Assembly (NCBI GenBank): GCA_019055375.1
Contig: JAHQIW010007344.1
Coordinates: 1-64,000 of the forward strand
DNA from: Parelaphostrongylus tenuis
Taxonomy: Eukaryota > Nematoda > Chromadorea > Rhabditida > Metastrongylidae
DNA length: 64,000 nt
Direction of reading: 5' to 3'
Shown here: positions 1 to 9,645 of the stretch, piece by piece
How the letters are laid out: the number at the start of each line of letters is the position of its first letter
Numbering within the stretch: the stretch's first letter is position 1
The notes under the pieces: model-generated
Told to the model about the DNA's origin: nothing
Database searches by the model: none
Seen by the model: only the letters and a program-made list of their open reading frames with translations
Translations under genes and position numbers: made by a program

Positions 1-1412
1 AGATGGCAATGGAGACATCGTCTCAACTTAGCTTATTCTACGACTTTCAAGAATATAACGATTAACGAATTGAATACTATAAGTACTGCGATCCGCAGCA
101 TGGAAGAACGCTGTGAAATTGAATGAATAATAACTGTCAAAAATAGTTCATTCAGAATGCTTAAAATCTACGAGCTAAGGCTTTATGTTTACGTACGAGA
201 TTGGTGGCTTCTGCTTCCAAATCTTTCCCCTTAAATGCTTGTGTCCTATGCGGACTTAGTGAAGTGCTTGATTTACTTTGAGCTTTCCGATTAGCTGTTC
301 CATGTACTTGTTTTGGGATATTGCGAAGTAGTTTTCTTTGCTTGCACTAGGAATACTCTCTGCCACTCTTTACCAAACTTTTCACTGAACTCACTTTAGG
401 TGAGTGTATTAGATCTGATTTTTTCTTGTTCGCAATCTTCACAAGAGAAATCTCTTTCGTTAAGACGTCTGGAAGATTAATAAACATCATACTACATATT
501 TGGTTTTGGTTAAGTTGAGCATGTAGTAAGAAGCGTTTCTGAGAAAAGTTAAAATCCAATTTTGTTAAGAAAAGACTCACGTATCAGATCTTTTCAGCAT
601 TGAGCCTTTAGACCAAAAGAAAAAGTTAGTAATAACTCAAAAATCCTTTTTATAGGTTAACCATCCGGACAAAATGTCCCATGTTTCTCAGAAAGTTTCC
701 AATGGACGTACAGGTAAACTGGTTATAAAATAACAGTGAGTATAACGCCTTAGATTCTTGTTCACTACACTTTTTCGTCGTCAACATTTTGTCCAGTTAC
801 GTTCACAATGTAGCTGGTGATTAAAAAGAGATAAGAGGATGAAACAAAATAGAGAATACTTGTAAGAATCGCTCATGGAGCTTTCTAGTTCATCACAACT
901 ATTTGAGACGATGATGAAAGCAGAATAAATTGGTGCATTGTTTGGAATGTCTGCTGACGTTTTCTTTTCAATCACATGAGTATTCGGAGAAATGTCCATG
1001 CATTAGGCTAAACATTATAAGAGAAAATTGTGCTGGATCTAGTTCGTCCTAGCCTAAAACTTTTACACAATGGCTCAGTAAAATTTTCGAGTTCTAATCT
1101 AAGCGCTATGATGAAATGTTCAAATGATGAGACGTGAACCGTTTTGATAATGGACTCGAACTCAGACTTAGCCTGAATTCTTGTTGCCTTAATGTTTTCG
1201 TTCGGAGAGCTAAAACTAGGACGCCATTGGAATAAAAATAGGACTGAGAGGGAACATCCGTTTTAAAACTTCATCGCACACCTGAACTCAACAATCATTC
1301 CACCATTAAAATTTACTATTATCAATATTGATATGTTATTGAATTTCATCCATTGTTTGAGTTTCTTCTACATTATGGAACATGATTATACAAATGCAGG
1401 TTTTTGCTTCAG
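1..1412. other. No recognisable gene; probable intron or upstream flank
   Basis: I see no exon, RNA gene or repeat I can support in this AT-rich stretch. It ends at the splice acceptor of the receptor exon at 1413, so most of it is probably intron of that gene. The exons expected upstream (signal peptide, ligand-binding loops, first Cys of the Cys-loop) are not recognisable and may lie outside the window. Confidence 0.4.
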
Positions 1413-4400
1413 GCATGCCCGATAGAAATCGGATCGCTTGGTTACTTCACAAGCGATGTCACCTACAATTGGAAAGACGTTGAACTGGATGAAAAAATGG
1501 GCAATATGCTGTCACAGTACAAGATTTTGAACCTTTTCAAGTCTGAACATAACATCAGCCATTATCAGCAGCTGGAAAAAGTATGAGTGGCTTATTGGAA
1601 CTATTTAAAAGTTGTTCTACTCGCTATGAATCAATACAAAGCCTTTTGAACATTATTGATATTTTTAGTTCTCGCCAAGCGTTTTTTTCTCAGAAATTCG
1701 TTATTGGTGCAAAGAGAGGTTATTTAGTTAGTCAGGCAATCTCATTCCTGGTGGTAGTATTAGCACTGGAGAGAAATTATTCGTCCTTCATGAGCACACA
1801 GATGGAGGGTGATTATGGGCATAAGATTTTGGCTTTTTTACACTGAAATTCAGTCTAAGCGAAACATGAAGGAGATGGGTAAGGTTGAATGACTAAAAAT
1901 GTCGAAGATTCTTTTTTTATTAGAAGAATTTCCAAGTACAAAAAAAGAGTGAATCGCGAAAAAAGAATAAAGTAAGTAGTTATTGTAGTTAGAAGGGCTC
2001 TCGTGGACATTGTTGGTAAGATAGGGAACGAGCTCCAATAAAAACTTCAGCGATTTCCTTCAGATATCTCCGTTCTAAAAGTGTACTTCATGTTACGACG
2101 TTCAACAGGGTTACTACGTGCTGCAGATCTACACTCCATGCACTTTATTGGTGGTGATGTCGTGGGTGTCGTTTTGGATCAACAAGGAGGCATCACCGGC
2201 CCGAGTAGCATTGGGTTAGACTGGGTTAGACTGCTAGTCAGTTTTACACTAGTCGACAAAAGTACTGTTCTCAGGAATTATGACTGTGTTGTCCATGTCT
2301 ACAATAGGATTTGGATTGCGTACTGATCTGCCAAAAGTATCGCATTCAACCGCCCTTGACATCTACATTTTGTGAGTTTTTTTTTCACGAAAATATTATA
2401 TACGTCATAGTTCAAAGATATTTAATGCGTTTTTTCCAGTAAAGTGAGCATTTTCGCTTTTTATTTTGTTTTGAACGACCTGTCACGCCATATCTGGTTT
2501 GTGGATACCAGCGTTTTCTTGCAATCGTTTCCTCAATCTATCGTCCCACAGAAGTCCTTGAACACGCGTGCTATTTGGGAACTTTAATTCTTCTCTTTTC
2601 TTACAAATTCGTAAAATGCTGGTCGAGTTGTTTCCCGTTACCACTCTTGGGATTTAGCCAGGCAGAGGTGCTCCCAGGTGTATTGGCAGGCAGCGATGCG
2701 GGTAGGTGAAAGCACTCACCTTGTTCTCAAGATGTCTGCATCATCAAAACCACTCTTAAAATCTCCTAAATTAGTCCTTCTCTTGTTTTATCTCTGTTTT
2801 AACTCTTATTCTATGTACTTTACTCATCATCTAATTCAATACATAACCTTCTATCTAACTAGCTAGTTCTTTTCCTCTCCTTCTTCGGTTTTCCTTTCCC
2901 TTTCTCATCCCCCTCTTCCTGTCGACACTCAATACATGAGTCTTCGCACTCTTTTCTGTGGTACGTTATTCTAGTAGTGACTTTATACATGTCACTCTCC
3001 AAATTCTTGACCCCCTCTCACATGTGCATTCATACTAGCACGTACAATCCAATATACATGTGTCGCTTTCCAATCGCCCAACAACCGATGTTTTTTGTAT
3101 ATCCTTGGTGTCATTCTGCCACTTCCCTTCCTCTCCTCGTTTTTTCCTGTGTCACCCCTGCCTTTTCTCTCCACCTGTCTAATATATATCCTGACTGTGC
3201 ACTGAGCACTCTCCCCGTGCCTGTCATCTCTCTCGGACGCTATATAAGTCCCTACACCCTCTGCGTGACCTATACCTGCACACCCACCCCGGTGTCGTCG
3301 TCTCCCCGTGCCCTTCATTTCTCTTGCTTGTGTTCTTCGGCTAACTCTTCAACTCCCAACTCCGCCCTGTCCTCCTACTCTGCCCTTCATCCCTTTAGCA
3401 TCGTGTCCCGTCGCAGACAGAGACGAAGCAGCTAAAGGATACTGCATCAGATGGCCTATCTGGTGAGTAAATTAACGCATGAGGCGTGTCCAGCTACACA
3501 TCAACACACACCTTATATTTGTCACACACCAGCCCCCTGATGTCATTAAATCACTGTGCCGTCCCCGGCGCGTTGATACTCACAACGGGCACCACGCGCT
3601 AAGCCGCCCCAGACACTTACGCGAGCATAATCACCATGAGCCAGGCCACGTAACCGACCCATCCACGTGTACAGATAAATTAGGCACCATCAAGACACGC
3701 AGTACAGCATCGAGAGCTCTCTAGCACGCATCTTCCATATATCGCACGCGACCTGTTATTGAGAGAACGACAAGCGCACAACGAGTAGCATATAGTCATA
3801 TAAACCAGAAGTAGGATTAGTAACTCCTTTCAGCTCTACTAAGTTTACTGGCTGCCACTAGACTCCGCTTCCTTGAAAGAAACGCAGTTCTTCACAATGT
3901 TCTTTGATTTTACAAAGAATGAGAATAGACAAGTTTTGAGTACCTCTTTTGTGAAGGAGAGCACGAGCTTGAAAACGCAAAGCTGCTTATATTGGTAGCG
4001 GTCCTAGTGAAGATTTGAAAGAGTCTAGAAGTAAAGTTGAGAATAAAGATCGAATTTGTTTTGCTCCGATCCTTCAAAGGCGTCGCACTATGTCATTTTC
4101 ACTTTTATTTTTATGGCATGCAAATGCCGTTGGAATTTGTCTAATACATTTGTACTCCCTGTATGCGCAGCACTGCAGAAATTTTTATGAGAGTTAGGGA
4201 AGCATGTTGGAAAGTTCATGAATCTTTCCGTATCGTCGAGTTTCTTAGCATTATAGAAAGGAGAGTTTCTCTTCGTAACCTCAAGCTTCTTTTCCAGGAC
4301 TTGTTTCGGTTTCGTGTTCGCAGCAATGGTCGAGTACGCTGTTATCAACTATGCGCAAATAGTTTATATTCGGAAACAAGTGCATGATCTGAAAGGACTG

Positions 4401-4897
4401 GAGTCAAATAGGGCGGTAGGGCACCCCTCAAACTGATATCATCACTTTCATAAATTCAGTTTGTACAAAATAAGCTTAAATTGTCTAATGTCTGTGTAAA
4501 TGTGCGTCTAGTCTATGTGTGCTTGTGAGTAATATGTCTGCCAACCTGTTGCAGGCTTGACATTTCTTTATGCAGACGGCGCACAGAAAAAAATTCTAGG
4601 AAGCACATAGTCATAAAATTTCCGAATTCTTTCTTCATTCTCAGTTCGTCTCTTAGACCTCAATCAATTGCATTATTGATTTTATATCTTTTAGATGGAA
4701 AAATGCGAATATTCACGGTCGGTTTGATGGGTGCTCGAAGTGAAAACGTGCAGGTCCGTGAGTTTCGCCGTGCCTTTCTGTCAAGATTTTCTATTTTTTC
4801 ACACAGATGAATGACTTGGCACTTGCCGAAGCAGAGGCACAAGATGGACCATGGTATTCATGCTTTCTGCGCAAAAAAACTCCTAGGACATCGTCGG
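1413..4897 (+). CDS. GABA-A-type Cys-loop chloride channel subunit, partial (exons)
   Basis: Subunit of a pentameric ligand-gated chloride channel of the plasma membrane (neuron or muscle), GABA-A class; C. elegans gab-1/lgc-36/37/38 are my best guess for relatives. Exons seen: 1413-1580 (second Cys of the Cys-loop, [15 protein letters not shown]); 2051-2214 (pre-TM1, TM1, start of TM2); 2275-2371 (TM2 and TM2-TM3 loop, [14 protein letters not shown]); 4298-4415 (TM3, [14 protein letters not shown]); then less certain intracellular-loop exons near 4695-4753 and 4807-4897. Acceptors are TTNCAG-like and the first three junctions keep phase (0, 1, 2). [12 protein letters not shown] carries the PAR motif typical of anion channels. 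Odd points: one extra G at 2108-2110 (GGG where the frame needs GG) breaks TM1, so this is a pseudogene, an allele or a sequencing error; exon phase between 4415 and 4695 does not match without an extra exon; TM4 was not found. Confidence 0.82.
2372..4297 (+). other. Large intron of the receptor gene with a C/T-rich, G-poor tract
   Basis: Intron between the TM2 and TM3 exons. From about 2720 to 3430 the + strand is strongly C- and T-rich and poor in G, and 3480-3740 is C/A-rich with CG dinucleotides, unlike the AT-rich surroundings. The open frames there (for example 2977-3435) are low-complexity and follow from the composition. It may be an inserted element, but I recognise no coding motif or terminal repeat. 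Confidence 0.4.
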
Positions 4898-4984
4898 GTA
4901 CATTTTTTTCTTCGTCGAGATATTATGAAAATCAATCAGAATTCATTTATTTGACCGCCACTTGCGGTGGCATGATGTTGCATT

Positions 4985-5260
4985 ATACCCAATAATGTAG
5001 AGTGGTGTGCAAAACTGTTTGCGTCATCTAGAATTTGAACCAAGATATCACTCTTTCCTAGAGCTCGTCTTCGAACCGCTGCACTACCTGCGCATGCTTT
5101 GCATACCGCTCTTTTTTGACGGTTAGCTGTTGACATAGCGCGTTGTAGCGTAGAAAGAGCGGCGTGCAAAATGAGCGTCGGTATTGCAACGGTTCAGCAC
5201 GCCCTCCCTGAAAGAGCAAAATCTGGGCTCGAATCCCAGCTGACGCAAGCGTTCTACATT
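4985..5260. repeat. Two tRNA-like SINE pieces in opposite orientation
   Basis: 4985-5170 is a minus-strand and 5184-5260 a plus-strand piece of the same tRNA-related repeat; the plus piece has a good pol III B-box-like block, GGGCTCGAATCCCAGC, preceded by GCAACGGTTCAGCACG. Further copies lie at 24480-24650 and 43255-43365. They are too diverged to be working tRNA genes; a tRNA-derived SINE is the simplest reading. Confidence 0.55.
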
Positions 5261-5341
5261 ACTGTGTACCATGGAAACATTGTTCACTAACATCAAAGGA
5301 TAAGAAGCAAAAATTCCACAAAATCTAGCTCATCAACTTCT

Positions 5342-5494
5342 TTACTTTGGCACTTGTGTAAGTGTACTATGCACCGTTGGTGATTCCTCATCATGAAATA
5401 GAGATAGGGTTTTCGCTGTTGATTGACGAGTTGAAACCTCCAACAAGAGCTTGTCACCCTGATGAATCACAAACGCGAAGAGTGGAGACCTTAT
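5342..5494 (-). CDS. Candidate terminal exon, product unknown
   Basis: On the minus strand a CCCTTCAG acceptor is followed by 50 codons and TAA with ordinary protein character (RSPLFAFVIHQGDKLLLEV..., then a Ser/Thr-rich tail). A second acceptor 39 bases further in (TTCATCAG) keeps the same frame. No upstream exon was found before the RT relic at 5685. I do not recognise the family. It lies downstream of, and opposite to, the receptor gene. Confidence 0.35.
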   Translation of the reverse strand: MRSPLFAFVIHQGDKLLLEVSTRQSTAKTLSLFHDEESPTVHSTLTQVPK

Positions 5495-5684
5495 CTGAAG
5501 GGAGTCACTTGATGGTTGCCACATTCACTATGCATGCCTCAATATAGGTCGTTAATCACATTTAGTTGAAAAGCGACTGTTGTGAAACACAAATTTTCAT
5601 TTGATGTAGTTGTACAACAGTAAAAGGCTAAAGATATGCCATTGTGAACATTGGAAAAAGAGAGATACACGATAGAGATAGAGT

Positions 5685-5875
5685 TTCACGTACTCTTTAC
5701 GAATATCATCCTTTTGCGTATGCCGAAGATCTTGGATGAGGCACAGCCAGCTGAACAAGGAGGATTCCCTAAGAGATTTTGCTGCAAGAGCTACATTTGA
5801 ACTGTGTCACGGTTCACTAATGTCTTTCGAAAATACCGTATGCCCTCTGTTCTAACCTTTAACCAGCTGCGTACC
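5685..5875 (+). pseudogene. RTE-type reverse transcriptase fragment (relic)
   Basis: Reads as the stretch between RT motifs 2 and A of an RTE-clade LINE: LFTNIILLRM, ILDEAQPAEQGGF, then after an in-frame stop RKYRMPSVLTF, matching the order YKLFT...LDEGQPCEQAGF...LCLTLIDLKKAFD in the intact copy at 18191-19888. Divergence is high, so it belongs to an older subfamily. Only about 60 codons remain. Confidence 0.6.
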
Positions 5876-6012
5876 ACGACCCATGAGCGTGTCCGGCCCC
5901 GCCTTCCTCGCTTCGCTCCACCAACCACGTCTGTCCTTTGTTTTCACCATAAAATGCTCGAGTCTTTGGCACACCAAGTCACACCATATTCTGTCATAGT
6001 AATACCGTAACA
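5868..6012. repeat. Dispersed repeat, inverted partner of 8904-9058
   Basis: The reverse complement of this segment matches 8904-9058 along its length (both contain a GGTATTA...ATATGGTGTGA block, then GGTGAAAACA, then a GGTGG block). No coding. About 200 bases after it (6013-6330) hold nothing recognisable. Confidence 0.6.
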
Positions 6013-6334
6013 CTAGCGATAGATCTATATAATTTGTTCATCATCATTTATTCAACAATGTACATTTTATAACAATAGTTTCCAACAATCTGCAACTTAT
6101 GGCGACTTATTATATTTACATATAATATAGGAAAGCAAAGTCAATATCACATCCAAATAAGACGATAACATAATCATTGCAATACAAATACAATGAATAA
6201 TTGTGAAATACCTGTTTCTTGATTACAAACAGCAAGTACGTAACAACGCTGGGGTTACAAAGATGTGCGGGGTCGTGACACTTCGTGCAGAAATGCGTTT
6301 AACATTTAACACATCTAGTATTTTTCTTTTAGCA

Positions 6335-7300
6335 TGATTTTGAGCATAAAAGGAGCCGCTTCCAGATGATAACTTTTTAAGCACTCACATCGGCGGCGGT
6401 TTTCGCGTAAACCTTTTCGAGAGCGCCGCTAATCGTCGTTGAAGGAAAATCGTCCTCCTAGATATCAAACATAAACCGCCTCTTTGAACTCGTTGAATGT
6501 GATTCATTCTTTGTTGGCGCAGTATGTTTTATGAGCGTTTAGCAGCGGTATGTTATAGACGAAATGAAAGAGGATCGAGCACGTACCTGAGATGGATTTG
6601 CATGTTTGAAGTTAAGAATAGCAAATGCACGTACCTTTCTAGTTCTTCTATAAATGGAGAGAAGGCATCCATCTAGCCCGTGAGATCCACAAACCCCTTA
6701 TTCTCTCTTGTAGTTTCCAGCAACTCTAAACTTATTCGTGCCCGAATTTAAGTCGGCCTCCTATGCTGTCGAAAGCATCTGTACTTCTATCTTGTCAAAC
6801 CATCTAAGTGCCATTACGCCACTCGATTTTGCACGACTCTCCACTCGAGCTTTCTCAGTTTCGCCTGCATGGACTCCTTTGGCGAACCTTTCCGCCTCTT
6901 CTTGCAAGTTTCGGTCAGGTATGCATTCTTCTGCAACAAATACGGTAACTTAGCTCTTTAGCTGGCACGAGGTTGGCAGACGACGTTGGTGTTGTCGTTG
7001 TTTGTTGTTGTTGATAGATCGGTGTACGAATTGCTGGCCGACGTTTCTTCGACACCGCTTTCTTCGAAGCCTGGACGTACACTGTTTTAGATACCTGTAT
7101 GAGCCGGTAAGATTCAATAAAAAGTCGATCTCTCGAATCTTCTGCAGCAGCTTTTCCGCTAAAGAAACACTGGTCTACCAATTGTCGGCGTAAAGGTATC
7201 TTCTCTGATTTAACAGGCCCTCCATCAAATCAATCACCACACGATCCGATGAAGACTCACCGAATTTGAGAGTTGCATTCGCACCTGTGCAGATCAAGTC
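6335..7300 (-). pseudogene. piggyBac-like transposase relic
   Basis: Read on the minus strand: SSSDRVVIDLMEGLLN, RRYLYADNW followed by TAG, TSVSLAEKLL (7290 to about 7130); then, past an inserted repeat, SGVMALRWFDKIEVQMLST; then NKGFVDLTG and MDAFSPFIEEL. This order (catalytic DNxYTS loop, then the block before the third Asp, then KGxVDLxDQM) is that of piggyBac transposases (DDE_Tnp_1_7 family). The Tyr of DNWYTS is a TAG stop and several frames are needed, so it is dead. No terminal repeats or TTAA target duplication were located. Confidence 0.6.
6958..7084 (-). repeat. Degenerate Penelope-type terminal repeat inside the piggyBac relic
   Basis: On the minus strand this matches the repeats at 14925-15047 and 50811-50925 at both ends (ACGTCCAGGC...GAAGAA...GAAACGTC at one end, CCAACCTCG...CAGCTAA at the other), with an internal CAA-rich expansion. 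The hammerhead-like core is decayed (TTCGAAGA in place of CTGAAGA). It interrupts the transposase frame. Confidence 0.5.
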
Positions 7301-7376
7301 TGTTCCTTTTTCAAGGAGCGTACTGGCGGAGCCTGGTTCTTTCTCTGAATGATGCCATCGGCTCGTCGATGCATAC

Positions 7377-7505
7377 ACCTCTTCCCGGCCTGTGCACAGC
7401 TCTGCAGTTGGTATTTACTATTTCCATCAGTTGTCTTATGCCAATGTGCCGTGCTCTCAACGCTTTTTTTTACGTGATAAGCATCTAGTGTGACGTTACA
7501 CAAAG
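7377..7505 (+). repeat. Short duplicated segment plus one stray minisatellite unit
   Basis: 7377-7435 (CTTCCCGGCCTGTGCACAGC...) recurs at 9221-9283, and 7437-7505 is one diverged unit of the 42-bp minisatellite at 8160-8790. The array therefore once reached further left or has been partly copied. Confidence 0.6.
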
Positions 7506-8159
7506 CACTCTTACTGTAACAGAGGCAAATCAATGATTATATTGAGTTGTTAAAGTTGTTTAGGCCACGTGGGACTATTATTAGCTACTTCTATGCCGAA
7601 CTCCTTGTCTTGGACTATCATTTAATTTTATAATAATAGTTCAACAATAGCAATGGGTTGTATAGGGAGGTTACAGTTAGCGCAGACAACAAGAGAGAAG
7701 GTCGAAGAGCTAGTTGAAGAAGAAGTAGGTTGAAGTGGAAGCTTAGAATTAGCATCTGACCATTTATATACAGTTCGCCAAAGGGCGGGTTCAAGGTCAG
7801 AGTAAAGCTTAGGTAAGCTAAGGTTGGAGACACCAGTATAAGATTAGAGAACATATGTTTACAATAAGGTCCCGTCAAAAGTTCAAATGCAAAAATAAGC
7901 TGGATTGCGTGACTAATTCAAAACTACAACGAGATGTCATTTATGTCACGCTAGTCACGAGATTGTTCGAGCAATTACTGTAAACATTATCCAAAGAGCA
8001 CCGAGAGTTCAACCGCCTTTCGGAACCTATACATAGGATTACGAAAATAGATTCTACGGCTTAAGTGTAACATTATAAATCAGTGATTTACTTTTGAGAA
8101 AGGGTAGACAACATTCGTTATATTATGGAGAATGTTGTCTACAATCACGTAATAAGCTA
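7506..8159. other. No recognisable feature
   Basis: AT-rich sequence between the piggyBac relic and the minisatellite. The minus-strand open frame at 7618-7878 has no splice sites or motif I can support. Confidence 0.4.
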
Positions 8160-8790
8160 CCGGTGTGTCACGCTTTCAACACAGTACCACGTAGTAAGCA
8201 GCTAATGCACCGTGCTCACGAAGGCACTTTCACGTGATAAGCAGGCAGCATGTGGTACTTACAACGCATTTTCACGTAGTGAGCAATCCATGTGAGGTGC
8301 CCAGAACGCGCATTCCTGACAAACAGGCAACGTGCCGTGCTCAACGCTCTTTCACTAGTAAACAGTCAATATGCGATAATGTCAGCGAACTTCTACGTGA
8401 TGAGCACGTAGTATGCGGTGAACACAACGCAGTTCCACGAAGTAAGCAGGCAATGTGCCGTGCTTTCAACACATTTCTACGTGATAAACACCTAATATGC
8501 AGTGAACCACAACGCACTTTGACCTAGTAAGTAGCCAATGTGCCGTTCTCTCAACGCAGTTCCACGTATTAGGCAGCCAATGGTGCCCGTGCTCTCAACG
8601 CACTTCTACGTGACAAGCCCCTAGTATGCGGTGAACACAACAGACTCGCTTTCACGTAGTAAGCATCCAATGTGCCGTGCTCTTAGCACATTTCTACGTG
8701 AGAAACTCCTAGTATGCGGTGAATACAGCACCCTTACGTGCTATGCAGCTATTGTGTCGTGCTCACAAGCACTTGTACGAGGTCGCAAAC
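8160..8790 (+). repeat. Minisatellite, about 14 units of roughly 42 bp
   Basis: Imperfect tandem array. Two unit types largely alternate: one like CACGTAGTAAGCAGCCAATG followed by TGCCGTGCTCTCAACGCA, the other like CTACGTGATAAGCACCTAGT followed by ATGCGGTGAACACAACGCA, giving a higher-order period near 84 bp. Divergence between units is substantial, so this is an old array. It has no spacers of constant sequence and is not CRISPR. Confidence 0.85.
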
Positions 8791-8903
8791 GTAAAACGTA
8801 GATATGAATATTCTACATAGTCATAGGTTGCAGATTTGATTAGATAAGACTGTTTTAAACTATTTTTGTAAACGCGGATTGTTGGTATGATGCTATGTAG
8901 CTG

Positions 8904-9058
8904 ATCCTTTGTGTTGCGGTATTATTACATGAGATATGGTGTGATTTGGTGTCAAAGATTTGAGCATATTATAGTGAAAACACAGAGAACAAACGTGATT
9001 GGTGGGGGAGGCGAGGGGTGAGAGCAGACACGCCCCTGAGCTCGTGGTAGTGAGCTGC
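8904..9058. repeat. Dispersed repeat, inverted partner of 5868-6012
   Basis: Matches the reverse complement of 5868-6012. The pair brackets the piggyBac relic and the minisatellite about 3 kb apart; whether they are ends of one element or two insertions cannot be told by eye. Confidence 0.55.
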
Positions 9059-9220
9059 TTTATATCTTTGATAGCTGGCTTTTACATAATGGTAAGGATA
9101 CATATGTAGGCCAACCTCATTCTGACTCCTGTAAGAAGAAGCTCTCAAAGCATGACCTTTTTTCCCCACTCGATGGACTTAACTATGATGAGTATATTTA
9201 AATATATATATCTCTGTATA

Positions 9221-9283
9221 TCTCTTCCCGGCCTGTACACAGCTTTGCAGTTGACACTGACTACTTCCAGCAGTTGTTTTATT
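9221..9283 (+). repeat. Copy of the 7377-7435 segment
   Basis: TCTTCCCGGCCTGTACACAGC... repeats 7377-7435 with scattered changes, directly upstream of a SINE-A copy. Confidence 0.6.
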
Positions 9284-9417
9284 TTTACAGCTTGTCTTCG
9301 TGTTAGCTTCGTAATTGTCGACTGGTAAAATGGGTCGTGGTCTCATAGTATCGATGTCTTGGCATGATATGTGACGCCCTTTAAACTTTACTTTACAGAT
9401 TTTATTATCCGTCTTCA

Positions 9418-9645
9418 CAGTGTTTTTTCTTCCGTGCGGATTGCGGTACTTCTAGTATCCAGTCTTTCTTCTTTCTAAACGTCATAAATACTGGTTGCTC
9501 GTGTCTCCTTGTAATCTCCAAGATAGCCTGAGTGTGGCTTTCCATAAGACATTCGTTGCTGACTGCCGAAGAGCGTTGGTGAGCGGTGTTCGGCTCCAAG
9601 TGCGCCACGACAAAAATCGCAACCACTTGACTACAGCGCCCGACG
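9418..9645 (-). mobile_element. SINE-A copy (tRNA-headed short element)
   Basis: Minus strand. The 5' end GGGCGCTGTAGTCAAGTGG contains a good pol III A box (TAGTCAAGTGG); the 3' end has the family block AGATACTAGAAGTACCGCA and then GGAAGAAAAAACACTG. Same family at 12046-12270 (-), 21183-21437 (+), 32646-32895 (+) and 52485-52747 (+). No clear B box. Confidence 0.65.

Noticed and set aside
2977..3435. 152-codon open frame as a gene
   Set aside because: It is low-complexity, Ser/Pro/Leu/Cys-rich, and follows from a C/T-rich strand with few stop codons; no splice sites or motifs.
5184..5260. Functional tRNA gene
   Set aside because: The B box is good but the acceptor stem and anticodon arm do not pair, and the sequence matches dispersed SINE copies.
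8160..8790. Possible CRISPR-like array
   Set aside because: Units are contiguous 42-bp imperfect tandem repeats without constant repeats separated by unique spacers, and the DNA is eukaryotic.
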